The notes beneath the pieces were generated by a model. The model had not been told where the DNA came from. It made no database searches and saw only the letters and a list, made by a program, of their open reading frames with translations. From Leptasterias polaris (Eukaryota > Echinodermata > Asteroidea > Forcipulatida > Asteriidae): DNA of 64,000 bases. The DNA lies in assembly GCA_037783415.1 (NCBI GenBank), contig JAZGTN010000023.1, positions 126,501-190,500 on the forward strand, in the 5' to 3' direction. Shown here piece by piece: positions 1 to 12,510 of the stretch; the first letter of the stretch is position 1, and the number at the start of each line of letters is the position of its first letter. Made by a program: the position numbers and the translations under genes.

Positions 1-3000
1 CAGTGAGCTCTCAGATAGAAATATTTCTCTGTAGGATTGGTACTGGTATGAACTTTAGAATCAGTGAGCTTTCAGATGGAAATATTTCTCTGGAGGATTG
101 GTACTGGTATGAACTTTAGAATCAGTGAGCTTTCAGATGGAAATATTTCTCTGTAGGATTTGTACTGGTATGAACTTTAGAATCAGTGAGCTCTCAGATA
201 GAAATATTTCTCTGGAGGATTGGTACTGGTATGAACTTTAGAATCAGTGAGCTTTCAGATGGAAATATTTCTCTGGAGGATTGGTACTGGTATGAACTTT
301 AGAATCAGTGAGCTTTCAGATGGAAATATTTCTCTGTAGGATTTGTACTGGTATGAACTTTAGAATCAGTGAGCTCTCAGATAGAAATATTTCTCTGGAG
401 GATTGGTACTGGTATGAACTTTAGAATCAGTGAGCTCTCAGATAGAAATATTTCTCTGGAGGATTGGTACTGGTATGAACTTTAGAATCAGTGAGCTTTC
501 AGATGGAAATATTTCTCTGTAGGATTGGTACTGGTATGAACTTTAGAATCAGTGAGCTCTCAGATAGAAATATTTCCCTGGAGGATTGGTACTGGTATGA
601 ACTTTAGAATCAGTGAGCTTTCAGATGGAAATATTTCTATGGAGGATTGGTACTGGTATGAACTTAAGAATCAGTGAGCTCTCAGATAGAAATATTTCTC
701 TGGAGGATTTGTACTGGTATGAACTTTAGAATCAGTGAGCTCTCAGATAGAAATATTTCTCTGGAGGATTTGTACTGGTATGAACTTTAGAATCAGTGAG
801 CTTTCAGATGGAAATATTTCTATGGAGGATTGGTACTGGTATGAACTTAAGAATCAGTGAGCTCTCAGATAGAAATATTTCTCTGGAGGATTTGTACTGG
901 TATGAACTTTAGAATCAGTGAGCTCTCAGATAGAAATATTTCTCTGGAGGATTGGTACTGGTATGAACTTTAGAATCAGTGAGCTTTCAGATGGAAATAT
1001 TTCTATGGAGGATTGGTACTGGTATGAACTTAAGAATCAGTGAGCTCTCAGATAGAAATATTTCTCTGGAGGATTTGTACTGGTATGAACTTTAGAATCA
1101 GTGAGCTCTCAGATAGAAATATTTCTCTGGAGGATTGGTACTGGTATGAACTTTAGAATCAGTGAGCTTTCAGATGGAAACATTTCTCATGAGGATTGGT
1201 ACTGGTATGAACTTTAGAATCAGTGAGCTCTCAGATAGAAATATTTCTCTGGAGGATTGGTACTGGTATGAACTTTAGAATCAGTGAGCTCTCAGATGGA
1301 AACATTTCTCATGAGGATTGGTACTGGTATGAACTTTAGAATCAGTGAGCTCTCAGATAGAAATATTTCTCTGTAGGATTGGTACTGGTATGAACTTTAG
1401 AATCAGTGAGCTCTCAGATAGAAATATTTCTCTGGAGGATTGGTACTGGTATGAACTTTAGAATCAGTGAGCTTTCAGATAGAAATATTTCTCTGTAGGA
1501 TTGGTACTGGTATGAACTTTAGAATCAGTGAGCTTTCAGATGGAAATATTTCTATGGAGGATTGGTACTGGTATGAACTTAAGAATCAGTGAGCTCTCAG
1601 ATAGAAATATTTCTCTGGAGGATTGGTACTGGTATGAACTTTAGAATCAGTGAGCTCTCAGATAGAAATATTTCTCTGGAGGATTGGTACTGGTATGAAC
1701 TTTAGAATCAGTGAGCTCTCAGATAGAAATATTTCTCTGGAGGATTTGTACTGGTATGAACTTTAGAATCAGTGAGCTCTCAGATAGAAATATTTCTCAT
1801 GAGGATTGGTACTGGTATGAACTTTAGAATCAGTGAGCTTTCAGATGGAAACATTTCTCATGAGGATTGGTACTGGTATGAACTTTAGAATCAGTGAGCT
1901 CTCAGATAGAAATATTTCTCTGGAGGATTGGTACTGGTATGAACTTTAGAATCAGTGAGCTTTCAGATGGAAACATTTCTCTGTAGGATTGGTACTGGTA
2001 TGAACTTTAGAATCAGTGAGCTCTCAGATAGAAATATTTCTCATGAGGATTGGTACTGGTATGAACTTTAGAATCAGTGAGCTTTCAGATGGAAACATTT
2101 CTCATGAGGATTGGTACTGGTATGAACTTTAGAATCAGTGAGCTCTCAGATAGAAATATTTCTCTGGAGGATTGGTACTGGTATGAACTTTAGAATCAGT
2201 GAGCTTTCAGATGGAAACATTTCTCTGTAGGATTGGTACTGGTATGAACTTTAGAATCAGTGAGCTCTCAGATAGAAATATTTCTCATGAGGATTGGTAC
2301 TGGTATGAACTTTAGAATCAGTGAGCTTTCAGATGGAAACATTTCTCATGAGGATTGGTACTGGTATGAACTTTAGAATCAGTGAGCTCTCAGATAGAAA
2401 TATTTCTCTGTAGGATTGGTACTGGTATGAACTTTAGAATCAGTGAGCTCTCAGATGGAAACATTTCTCATGAGGATTGGTACTGGTATGAACTTTAGAA
2501 TCAGTGAGCTCTCAGATAGAAATATTTCTCTGTAGGATTGGTACTGGTATGAACTTTAGAATCAGTGAGCTCTCAGATAGAAATATTTCTCTGGAGGATT
2601 GGTACTGGTATGAACTTTAGAATCAGTGAGCTTTCAGATAGAAATATTTCTCTGTAGGATTGGTACTGGTATGAACTTTAGAATCAGTGAGCTTTCAGAT
2701 GGAAATATTTCTATGGAGGATTGGTACTGGTATGAACTTAAGAATCAGTGAGCTCTCAGATAGAAATATTTCTCTGGAGGATTGGTACTGGTATGAACTT
2801 TAGAATCAGTGAGCTCTCAGATAGAAATATTTCTCTGGAGGATTGGTACTGGTATGAACTTTAGAATCAGTGAGCTCTCAGATAGAAATATTTCTCTGGA
2901 GGATTGGTACTGGTATGAACTTTAGAATCAGTGAGCTTTCAGATGGAAATATTTCTATGGAGGATTGGTACTGGTATGAACTTAAGAATCAGTGAGCTCT

Positions 3001-6000
3001 CAGATAGAAATATTTCTCTGGAGGATTGGTACTGGTATGAACTTTAGAATCAGTGAGCTCTCAGATAGAAATATTTCTCTGGAGGATTGGTACTGGTATG
3101 AACTTTAGAATCAGTGAGCTCTCAGATAGAAATATTTCTCTGGAGGATTGGTACTGGTATGAACTTTAGAATCAGTGAGCTCTCAGATGGAAATATTTCT
3201 CTGGAGGATTGGTACTGGTATGAACTTTAGAATCAGTGAGCTCTCAGATAGAAATATTTCTCTGTAGGATTGGTACTGGAATGAACTTTAGAATCAGTGA
3301 GCTCTCAGATAGAAATATTTCTCTGGAGGATTGGTACTGGTATGAACTTTAGAATCAGTGAGCTTTCAGATGGAAATATTTCTCTGGAGGATTGGTACTG
3401 GTATGAACTTTAGAATCAGTGAGCTCTCAGATAGAAATATTTCTCTGTAGGATTGGTACTGGTATGAACTTTAGAATCAGTGAGCTCTCAGATAGAAATA
3501 TTTCTATGGAGGATTGGTACTGGTATGAACTTAAGAATCAGTGAGCTTTCAGATGGAAACATTTCTCTGTAGGATTGGTACTGGTATGAACTTAAAAATC
3601 AGTGAGCTTTCAGATGGAAATATTTCTATGGAGGATTGGTACTGGTATGAACTTTAGAATCAGTGAGCTTTCAGATGGAAATATTTCTCTGGAGGATTGG
3701 TACTGGTATGAACTTTAGAATCAGTGAGCTCTCAGATAGAAATATTTCTCTGTAGTTTTGGTACTGGTATGAACTTTAGAATCAGTGAGCTTTCAGATGG
3801 AAATATTTCTCTGGAGGATTGGTACTGGTATGAACTTTAGAATCAGTGAGCTTTCAGATGGAAATATTTCTCTGTAGGATTTGTACTGGTATGAACTTTA
3901 GAATCAGTGAGCTCTCAGATAGAAATATTTCTCTGGAGGATTGGTACTGGTATGAACTTTAGAATCAGTGAGCTTTCAGATGGAAATATTTCTCTGGAGG
4001 ATTGGTACTGGTATGAACTTTAGAATCAGTGAGCTTTCAGATGGAAATATTTCTCTGTAGGATTTGTACTGGTATGAACTTTAGAATCAGTGAGCTCTCA
4101 GATAGAAATATTTCTCTGGAGGATTGGTACTGGTATGAACTTTAGAATCAGTGAGCTCTCAGATAGAAATATTTCTCTGGAGGATTGGTACTGGTATGAA
4201 CTTTAGAATCAGTGAGCTTTCAGATGGAAATATTTCTCTGTAGGATTGGTACTGGTATGAACTTTAGAATCAGTGAGCTCTCAGATAGAAATATTTCCCT
4301 GGAGGATTGGTACTGGTATGAACTTTAGAATCAGTGAGCTTTCAGATGGAAATATTTCTATGGAGGATTGGTACTGGTATGAACTTAAGAATCAGTGAGC
4401 TCTCAGATAGAAATATTTCTCTGGAGGATTTGTACTGGTATGAACTTTAGAATCAGTGAGCTCTCAGATAGAAATATTTCTCTGGAGGATTTGTACTGGT
4501 ATGAACTTTAGAATCAGTGAGCTTTCAGATGGAAATATTTCTATGGAGGATTGGTACTGGTATGAACTTAAGAATCAGTGAGCTCTCAGATAGAAATATT
4601 TCTCTGGAGGATTTGTACTGGTATGAACTTTAGAATCAGTGAGCTCTCAGATAGAAATATTTCTCTGGAGGATTGGTACTGGTATGAACTTTAGAATCAG
4701 TGAGCTTTCAGATGGAAATATTTCTATGGAGGATTGGTACTGGTATGAACTTAAGAATCAGTGAGCTCTCAGATAGAAATATTTCTCTGGAGGATTTGTA
4801 CTGGTATGAACTTTAGAATCAGTGAGCTCTCAGATAGAAATATTTCTCTGGAGGATTGGTACTGGTATGAACTTTAGAATCAGTGAGCTTTCAGATGGAA
4901 ATATTTCTCTGTAGGATTGGTACTGGTATGAACTTTAGAATCAGTGAGCTTTCAGATGGAAATATTTCTCTGGAGGATTGGTACTGGTATGAACTTTAGA
5001 ATCAGTGAGCTTTCAGATGGAAATATTTCTCTGTAGGATTGGTACTGGTATGAACTTTAGAATCAGTGAGCTTTCAGATGGAAATATTTCTCTGTAGGAT
5101 TGGTACTGGTATGAACTTTAGAATCAGTGAGCTTTCAGATGGAAATATTTCTATGGAGGATTGGTACTGGTATGAACTTAAGAATCAGTGAGCTCTCAGA
5201 TAGAAATATTTCTCTGTAGGATTGGTACTGGTATGAACTTTAGAATCAGTGAGCTCTCAGATAGAAATATTTCTCTGGAGGATTGGTACTGGTATGAACT
5301 TTAGAATCAGTGAGCTTTCAGATGGAAATATTTCTATGGAGGATTGGTACTGGTATGAACTTAAGAATCAGTGAGCTCTCAGATAGAAATATTTCTCTGG
5401 AGGATTGGTACTGGTATGAACTTTAGAATCAGTGAGCTTTCAGATGGAAATATTTCTCTGTAGGATTGGTACTGGTATGAACTTTAGAATCAGTGAGCTT
5501 TCAGATGGAAATATTTCTCTGTAGGATTGGTACTGGTATGAACTTTAGAATCAGTGAGCTTTCAGATGGAAATATTTCTATGGAGGATTGGTACTGGTAT
5601 GAACTTTAGAATCAGTGAGCTTTCAGATGGAAATATTTCTATGGAGGATTGGTACTGGTATGAACTTTAGAATCAGTGAGCTTTCAGATGGAAATATTTC
5701 TCTGGAGGATTGGTACTGGTATGAACTTTAGAATCAGTGAGCTTTCAGATGGAAATATTTCTCTGTAGGATTTGTACTGGTATGAACTTTAGAATCAGTG
5801 AGCTCTCAGATAGAAATATTTCTCTGGAGGATTGGTACTGGTATGAACTTTAGAATCAGTGAGCTCTCAGATAGAAATATTTCTCTGGAGGATTGGTACT
5901 GGTATGAACTTTAGAATCAGTGAGCTTTCAGATGGAAATATTTCTCTGTAGGATTGGTACTGGTATGAACTTTAGAATCAGTGAGCTCTCAGATAGAAAT

Positions 6001-9000
6001 ATTTCCCTGGGGGATTGGTACTGGTATGAACTTTAGAATCAGTGAGCTTTCAGATGGAAATATTTCTATGGAGGATTGGTACTGGTATGAACTTAAGAAT
6101 CAGTGAGCTCTCAGATAGAAATATTTCTCTGGAGGATTTGTACTGGTATGAACTTTAGAATCAGTGAGCTCTCAGATAGAAATATTTCTCTGGAGGATTT
6201 GTACTGGTATGAACTTTAGAATCAGTGAGCTTTCAGATGGAAATATTTCTATGGAGGATTGGTACTGGTATGAACTTAAGAATCAGTGAGCTCTCAGATA
6301 GAAATATTTCTCTGGAGGATTTGTACTGGTATGAACTTTAGAATCAGTGAGCTCTCAGATAGAAATATTTCTCTGGAGGATTGGTACTGGTATGAACTTT
6401 AGAATCAGTGAGCTTTCAGATGGAAATATTTCTATGGAGGATTGGTACTGGTATGAACTTAAGAATCAGTGAGCTCTCAGATAGAAATATTTCTCTGGAG
6501 GATTTGTACTGGTATGAACTTTAGAATCAGTGAGCTCTCAGATAGAAATATTTCTCTGGAGGATTGGTACTGGTATGAACTTTAGAATCAGTGAGCTTTC
6601 AGATGGAAATATTTCTCTGTAGGATTGGTACTGGTATGAACTTTAGAATCAGTGAGCTTTCAGATGGAAATATTTCTCTGGAGGATTGGTACTGGTATGA
6701 ACTTTAGAATCAGTGAGCTTTCAGATGGAAATATTTCTCTGTAGGATTGGTACTGGTATGAACTTTAGAATCAGTGAGCTTTCAGATGGAAATATTTCTA
6801 TGGAGGATTGGTACTGGTATGAACTTAAGAATCAGTGAGCTCTCAGATAGAAATATTTCTCTGTAGGATTGGTACTGGTATGAACTTTAGAATCAGTGAG
6901 CTCTCAGATAGAAATATTTCTCTGGAGGATTGGTACTGGTATGAACTTTAGAATCAGTGAGCTTTCAGATGGAAATATTTCTCTGTAGGATTTGTACTGG
7001 TATGAACTTTAGAATCAGTGAGCTCTCAGATAGAAATATTTCTCTGGAGGATTGGTACTGGTATGAACTTTAGAATCAGTGAGCTTTCAGATGGAAATAT
7101 TTCTCTGGAGGATTGGTACTGGTATGAACTTAAAAATCAGTGAGCTTTCAGATGGAAATATTTCTATGGAGGATTGGTACTGGTATGAACTTTAGAATCA
7201 GTGAGCTTTCAGATGGAAATATTTCTCTGTAGGATTTGTACTGGTATGAACTTTAGAATCAGTGAGCTTTCAGATGGAAATATTTCTCTGGAGGATTGGT
7301 ACTGGTATGAACTTTAGAATCAGTGAGCTTTCAGATGGAAATATTTCTATGGAGGATTGGTACTGGTATGAACTTTAGAATCAGTGAGCTTTCAGATGGA
7401 AATATTTCTCTGTAGGATTGGTACTGGTATGAACTTTAGAATCAGTGAGCTCTCAGATAGAAATATTTCTATGGAGGATTGGTACTGGTATGAACTTAAG
7501 AATCAGTGAGCTTTCAGATGGAAACATTTCTCTGTAGGATTGGTACTGGTATGAACTTAAAAATCAGTGAGCTTTCAGATGGAAATATTTCTATGGAGGA
7601 TTGGTACTGGTATGAACTTTAGAATCAGTGAGCTTTCAGATGGAAATATTTCTCTGTAGGATTTGTACTGGTATGAACTTTAGAATCAGTGAGCTTTCAG
7701 ATGGAAATATTTCTCTGGAGGATTGGTACTGGTATGAACTTTAGAATCAGTGAGCTTTCAGATGGAAATATTTCTCTGGAGGATTGGTACTGGTATGAAC
7801 TTTAGAATCAGTGAGCTTTCAGATAGAAATATTTCTCTGTAGGATTGGTACTGGTATGAACTTTAGAATCAGTGAGCTTTCAGATGGAAATATTTCTCTG
7901 GAGGATTGGTACTGGTATGAACTTTAGAATCAGTGAGCTTTCAGATGGAAATATTTCTCTGTAGGATTTGTACTGGTATGAACTTTAGAATCGGTGAGCT
8001 CTCAGATAGAAATATTTCTCTGGAGGATTGGTACTGGTATGAACTTTAGAATCAGTGAGCTTTCAGATGGAAATATTTCTCTGGAGGATTGGTACTGGTA
8101 TGAACTTAAAAATCAGTGAGCTTTCAGATGGAAATATTTCTATGGAGGATTGGTACTGGTATGAACTTTAGAATCAGTGAGCTTTCAGATGGAAATATTT
8201 CTCTGTAGGATTTGTACTGGTATGAACTTTAGAATCAGTGAGCTTTCAGATGGAAATATTTCTCTGGAGGATTGGTACTGGTATGAACTTTAGAATCAGT
8301 GAGCTTTCAGATGGAAATATTTCTATGGAGGATTGGTACTGGTATGAACTTTAGAATCAGTGAGCTTTCAGATGGAAATATTTCTCTGTAGGATTGGTAC
8401 TGGTATGAACTTTAGAATCAGTGAGCTCTCAGATAGAAATATTTCTATGGAGGATTGGTACTGGTATGAACTTAAGAATCAGTGAGCTTTCAGATGGAAA
8501 CATTTCTCTGTAGGATTGGTACTGGTATGAACTTAAAAATCAGTGAGCTTTCAGATGGAAATATTTCTATGGAGGATTGGTACTGGTATGAACTTTAGAA
8601 TCAGTGAGCTTTCAGATGGAAATATTTCTCTGTAGGATTTGTACTGGTATGAACTTTAGAATCAGTGAGCTTTCAGATGGAAATATTTCTCTGGAGGATT
8701 GGTACTGGTATGAACTTTAGAATCAGTGAGCTCTCAGATAGAAATATTTCTCTGTAGGATTGGTACTGGTATGAACTTTAGAATCAGTGAGCTTTCAGAT
8801 GGAAATATTTCTCTGGAGGATTGGTACTGGTATGAACTTTAGAATCAGTGAGCTCTCAGATAGAAATATTTCTCTGGAGGATTGGTACTGGTATGAACTT
8901 TAGAATCAGTGAGCTCTCAGATAGAAATATTTCTCTGGAGGATTGGTACTGGTATGAACTTTAGAATCAGTGAGCTTTCAGATGGAAATATTTCTCTGGA

Positions 9001-11058
9001 GGATTGGTACTGGTATGAACTTTAGAATCAGTGAGCTTTCAGATGGAAATATTTCTCTGTAGGATTTGTACTGGTATGAACTTTAGAATCAGTGAGCTCT
9101 CAGATAGAAATATTTCTATGGAGGATTGGTACTGGTATGAACTTAAGAATCAGTGAGCTTTCAGATGGAAACATTTCTCTGTAGGATTGGTACTGGTATG
9201 AACTTTAGAATCAGTGAGCTTTCAGATGGAAATATTTCTATGGAGGATTGGTACTGGTATGAACTTTAGAATCAGTGAGCTCTCAGATAGAAATATTTCT
9301 CTGGAGGATTGGTACTGGTATGAACTTTAGAATCAGTGAGCTTTCAGATGGAAATATTTCTCTGGAGGATTGGTACTGGTATGAACTTTAGAATCAGTGA
9401 GCTTTCAGATGGAAATATTTCTCTGTAGGATTTGTACTGGTATGAACTTTAGAATCAGTGAGCTCTCAGATAGAAATATTTCTATGGAGGATTGGTACTG
9501 GTATGAACTTAAGAATCAGTGAGCTTTCAGATGGAAACATTTCTCTGTAGGATTGGTACTGGTATGAACTTAAAAATCAGTGAGCTTTCAGATGGAAATA
9601 TTTCTATGGAGGATTGGTACTGGTATGAACTTTAGAATCAGTGAGCTCTCAGATAGAAATATTTCTCTGGAGGATTGGTACTGGTATGAACTTAAGAATC
9701 AGTGAGCTCTCAGATAGAAATATTTCTCTGGAGGATTGGTACTGGTATGAACTTTAGAATCAGTGAGCTTTCAGATGGAAATATTTCTCTGTAGGATTTG
9801 TACTGGTATGAACTTTAGAATCAGTGAGCTCTCAGATAGAAATATTTCTATGGAGGATTGGTACTGGTATGAACTTAAGAATCAGTGAGCTTTCAGATGG
9901 AAACATTTCTCTGTAGGATTGGTACTGGTATGAACTTAAAAATCAGTGAGCTTTCAGATGGAAATATTTCTATGGAGGATTGGTACTGGTATGAACTTTA
10001 GAATCAGTGAGCTCTCAGATAGAAATATTTCTCTGGAGGATTGGTACTGGTATGAACTTTAGAATCAGTGAGCTTTCAGATGGAAATATTTCTATGGAGG
10101 ATTGGTACTGGTATGAACTTTAGAATCAGTGAGCTCTCAGATAGAAATATTTCTCTGGAGGATTGGTACTGGTATGAACTTTAGAATCAGTGAGCTTTCA
10201 GATGGAAATATTTCTCTGGAGGATTGGTACTGGTATGAACTTTAGAATCAGTGAGCTTTCAGATGGAAATATTTCTCTGTAGGATTTGTACTGGTATGAA
10301 CTTTAGAATCAGTGAGCTCTCAGATAGAAATATTTCTATGGAGGATTGGTACTGGTATGAACTTAAGAATCAGTGAGCTTTCAGATGGAAACATTTCTCT
10401 GTAGGATTGGTACTGGTATGAACTTAAAAATCAGTGAGCTTTCAGATGGAAATATTTCTATGGAGGATTGGTACTGGTATGAACTTTAGAATCAGTGAGC
10501 TTTCAGATGGAAATATTTCTCTGTAGGATTGGTACTGGTATGAACTTTAGAATCAGTGAGCTTTCAGATGGAAATATTTCTCTGTAGGATTGGTACTGGT
10601 ATGAACTTTAGAATCAGTGAGCTTTCAGATGGAAATATTTCTATGGAGGATTGGTACTGGTATGAACTTTAGAATCAGTGAGCTTTCAGATGGAAATATT
10701 TCTCTGGATGATTGGTAGTAGTATGAACTTTAGAATCAGTGAGCTTTCAGATGGAAATATTTCTCTGTAGGATTGGTATTGGTATGAACTTTAGAATCAG
10801 TGAGCTTTCAGATGGAAATATTTCTATGGAGGATTGGTACTGGTATGAACTTTAGAATCAGTTAGCTTTCAGATAGAAATATTTCTCTGTAGGATTGGTA
10901 CTGGTATGAACTTTAGAATCAGTGAGCTTTCAGATGGAAATATTTCTCTTGAGGATTGGTACTGGTGTGAAGTTTAGAATCAGTGAGCTTTCAGATATAA
11001 TTATTTCTCGAGGATTGGTACTGGTATTAACTTTATAGTCGGTGAGCTTTCACATTAA
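1..11058. repeat. 61-bp satellite array with higher-order repeats (about 181 units)
   Basis: Uninterrupted head-to-tail array of a 61-bp unit, running off the left edge of the window. Each unit reads roughly cagtgagctytcagat(a/g)g, then the palindrome GAAATATTTC, then a variable segment, then ggtactggtatgaacttt. Diagnostic variants (ctctgtagg, ctctggagg, ctatggagg, ctcatgagg, the t/g before gtactgg, ttaag for ttag) recur in fixed order, so blocks of units have been copied together at offsets that are multiples of 61 bp. The unit length is not divisible by 3 and every frame carries stops, so it is non-coding. The last units (10,690-11,058) are progressively diverged, as expected at an array edge. 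A centromeric, pericentromeric or subtelomeric role is possible but not shown by the sequence. Confidence 0.97.
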
Positions 11059-11694
11059 AGCAAATCTACATTTTCTTTTGATGATAAAAATCATGTACTA
11101 AAAAGACAACTTAACGGTTGTCTTTGTTTTAACTTGTCATATTGCAAAGCTTGAATTTGTAAAAGAAATTTCCCTTAGCCACACGTCTGATAACTCCGAT
11201 CTGTCACTGTACAAGAAAACATCCTCACAAGACTCGGTATAATGTGTAATGTTTCTGGGTTTCCCTCTTTTTTTCGGGGGGGGGGGGTGGTGGACTGAAC
11301 TTTTAGGAGATTTGGAACTGAAAACTTTATGTGTATTTGTCAAAAAGTATGTGTTTGGAAAAACACTAGACTGCCAGACTTTCGGTTGAGAATTTACTGT
11401 CCCAATGCAGAGATTTACCTCTCTGGCATGTGGTCCAGTGGGCATTTTAAACCCTGCTGTATGTTTTGCCATACAAGGTAAAAACATAAAAACTATCATT
11501 TAGTGTAGAGAGACTAACTGACAATGAAATCTACAAAGACTTTGATAAACAATTTACTTTTATGAAGCATCAAACCAAAATGTTGTGATTGTTAACAAAT
11601 AAAAGTGGAGGGTCTTTTCTAAGTATGAGATGAAACAACTCTGAAACTATTTATGCAAGTACAGAACTGAAATTATGTTATTATTTGATTATAG
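11059..11694. other. Satellite-to-gene junction, no gene seen
   Basis: AT-rich unique-looking sequence between the satellite edge and the first recognisable exon. It holds a 12-base G run at 11276-11287. It is probably intronic to the allantoicase gene if that gene is intact. No further exon was recognised. Confidence 0.5.
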
Positions 11695-12510
11695 GGTGTA
11701 TTATGTCAAGGGACAATGAGAAACGATGCCAGGCTTACCGAAGCGGCAAGACCAGAGGGGATTTCTCAGACTGTATGTGGACGGTCATTTTACCTCCTAG
11801 TAAGGTAAGCAATAAGATATCAAGGTTGGTATGGTTAAAGGGGTTATTATACTAGTAACCCTAACCCTAACCCTAACCCTAACCCTAACCCTAACCCTAA
11901 CCCTAGTAAGGTAAGCAATAAGATATCAAGGTTGGTATGGTTAAAGGGGTTATTATACTAGTGACCCTAACCCTAACCCTAACCCTAACCCTAACCCTAA
12001 CCCTAACCCTAGTAAGGTAAGCAATAAGATATCAAGGTTGGTATGGTTAAAGGGGTTATTATACTAGTGACCCTAACCCTAACCCTAACCCTAACCCTAA
12101 CCCTAACCCTAGTAAGGTAAGCAATAAGATATCAAGGTTGGTATGGTTAAAGGGGTTATTATACTAGTAACCCTAACCCTAACCCTAACCCTAACCCTAA
12201 CCCTAACCCTAACCCTAACCCTAGTAAGGTAAGCAATAAGATATCAAGGTTGGTATGGTTAAAGGGGTTATTATACTAGTGACACTTTTGCATAGAAACT
12301 ATTCCGGCTATTTGAATTTCTTTTATCCATCATTGACATTTTACTTTCTGTTGTATTCTTCAGCTTTCGGCACATAATGAACATTTCTATGAATCAACAA
12401 TTGTTGATGTTGGTCCTGTTACTCATGTACGTCTCATTATGCGTCCAGACGGTGGCATTAGTCGCATGCGTCTATGGGGATACACACATAAAATTTCTGC
12501 CAAAATGTAA
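11695..12510 (+). CDS. ALLC: Allantoicase, last two exons (3' part only)
   Basis: Allantoicase hydrolyses allantoate to ureidoglycolate and urea in purine breakdown. The terminal exon, 12364-12510, starts after a cag acceptor and gives 48 residues ending in TAA. It contains the C-terminal allantoicase signature: GPVTHVRLIMRPDGG followed by RMRLWGY. The preceding exon, 11695-11804, ends in WTVILPPSK at donor AAG|gtaagc. The two exons join in phase 0, giving the expected W-x-(V/I)-LPP ... H-x-H/F linker. The first 25 or so residues of the upstream exon are not diagnostic, so its 5' boundary is less certain. Earlier exons are missing from the window: they lie left of the 11-kb satellite, or this is a 3' fragment. 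The intron between the two exons is itself unusual (see the composite repeat at 11796-12290). Confidence 0.75.
11796..12290 (+). repeat. Composite repeat: 5' splice-site segment plus (CCCTAA)n, five copies
   Basis: A segment of about 60 bp, from ctagtaag|gtaagcaataag to ggttattatactagt, is repeated five times. The copies are separated by arrays of CCCTAA hexamers. The gt of the copied donor site falls at 11805, 11911, 12017, 12117 and 12229. The spacings of 106, 106, 100 and 112 bp differ by exact multiples of 6, that is by one telomere hexamer. The first copy is the real exon end. The other four copy the last eight exon bases (CTAGTAAG) and the donor into the intron. Confidence 0.93.

Noticed and set aside
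1..11058. CRISPR-like appearance of the repeat array
   Set aside because: Units are contiguous with no unique spacers, and the host is a eukaryote; it is a satellite.
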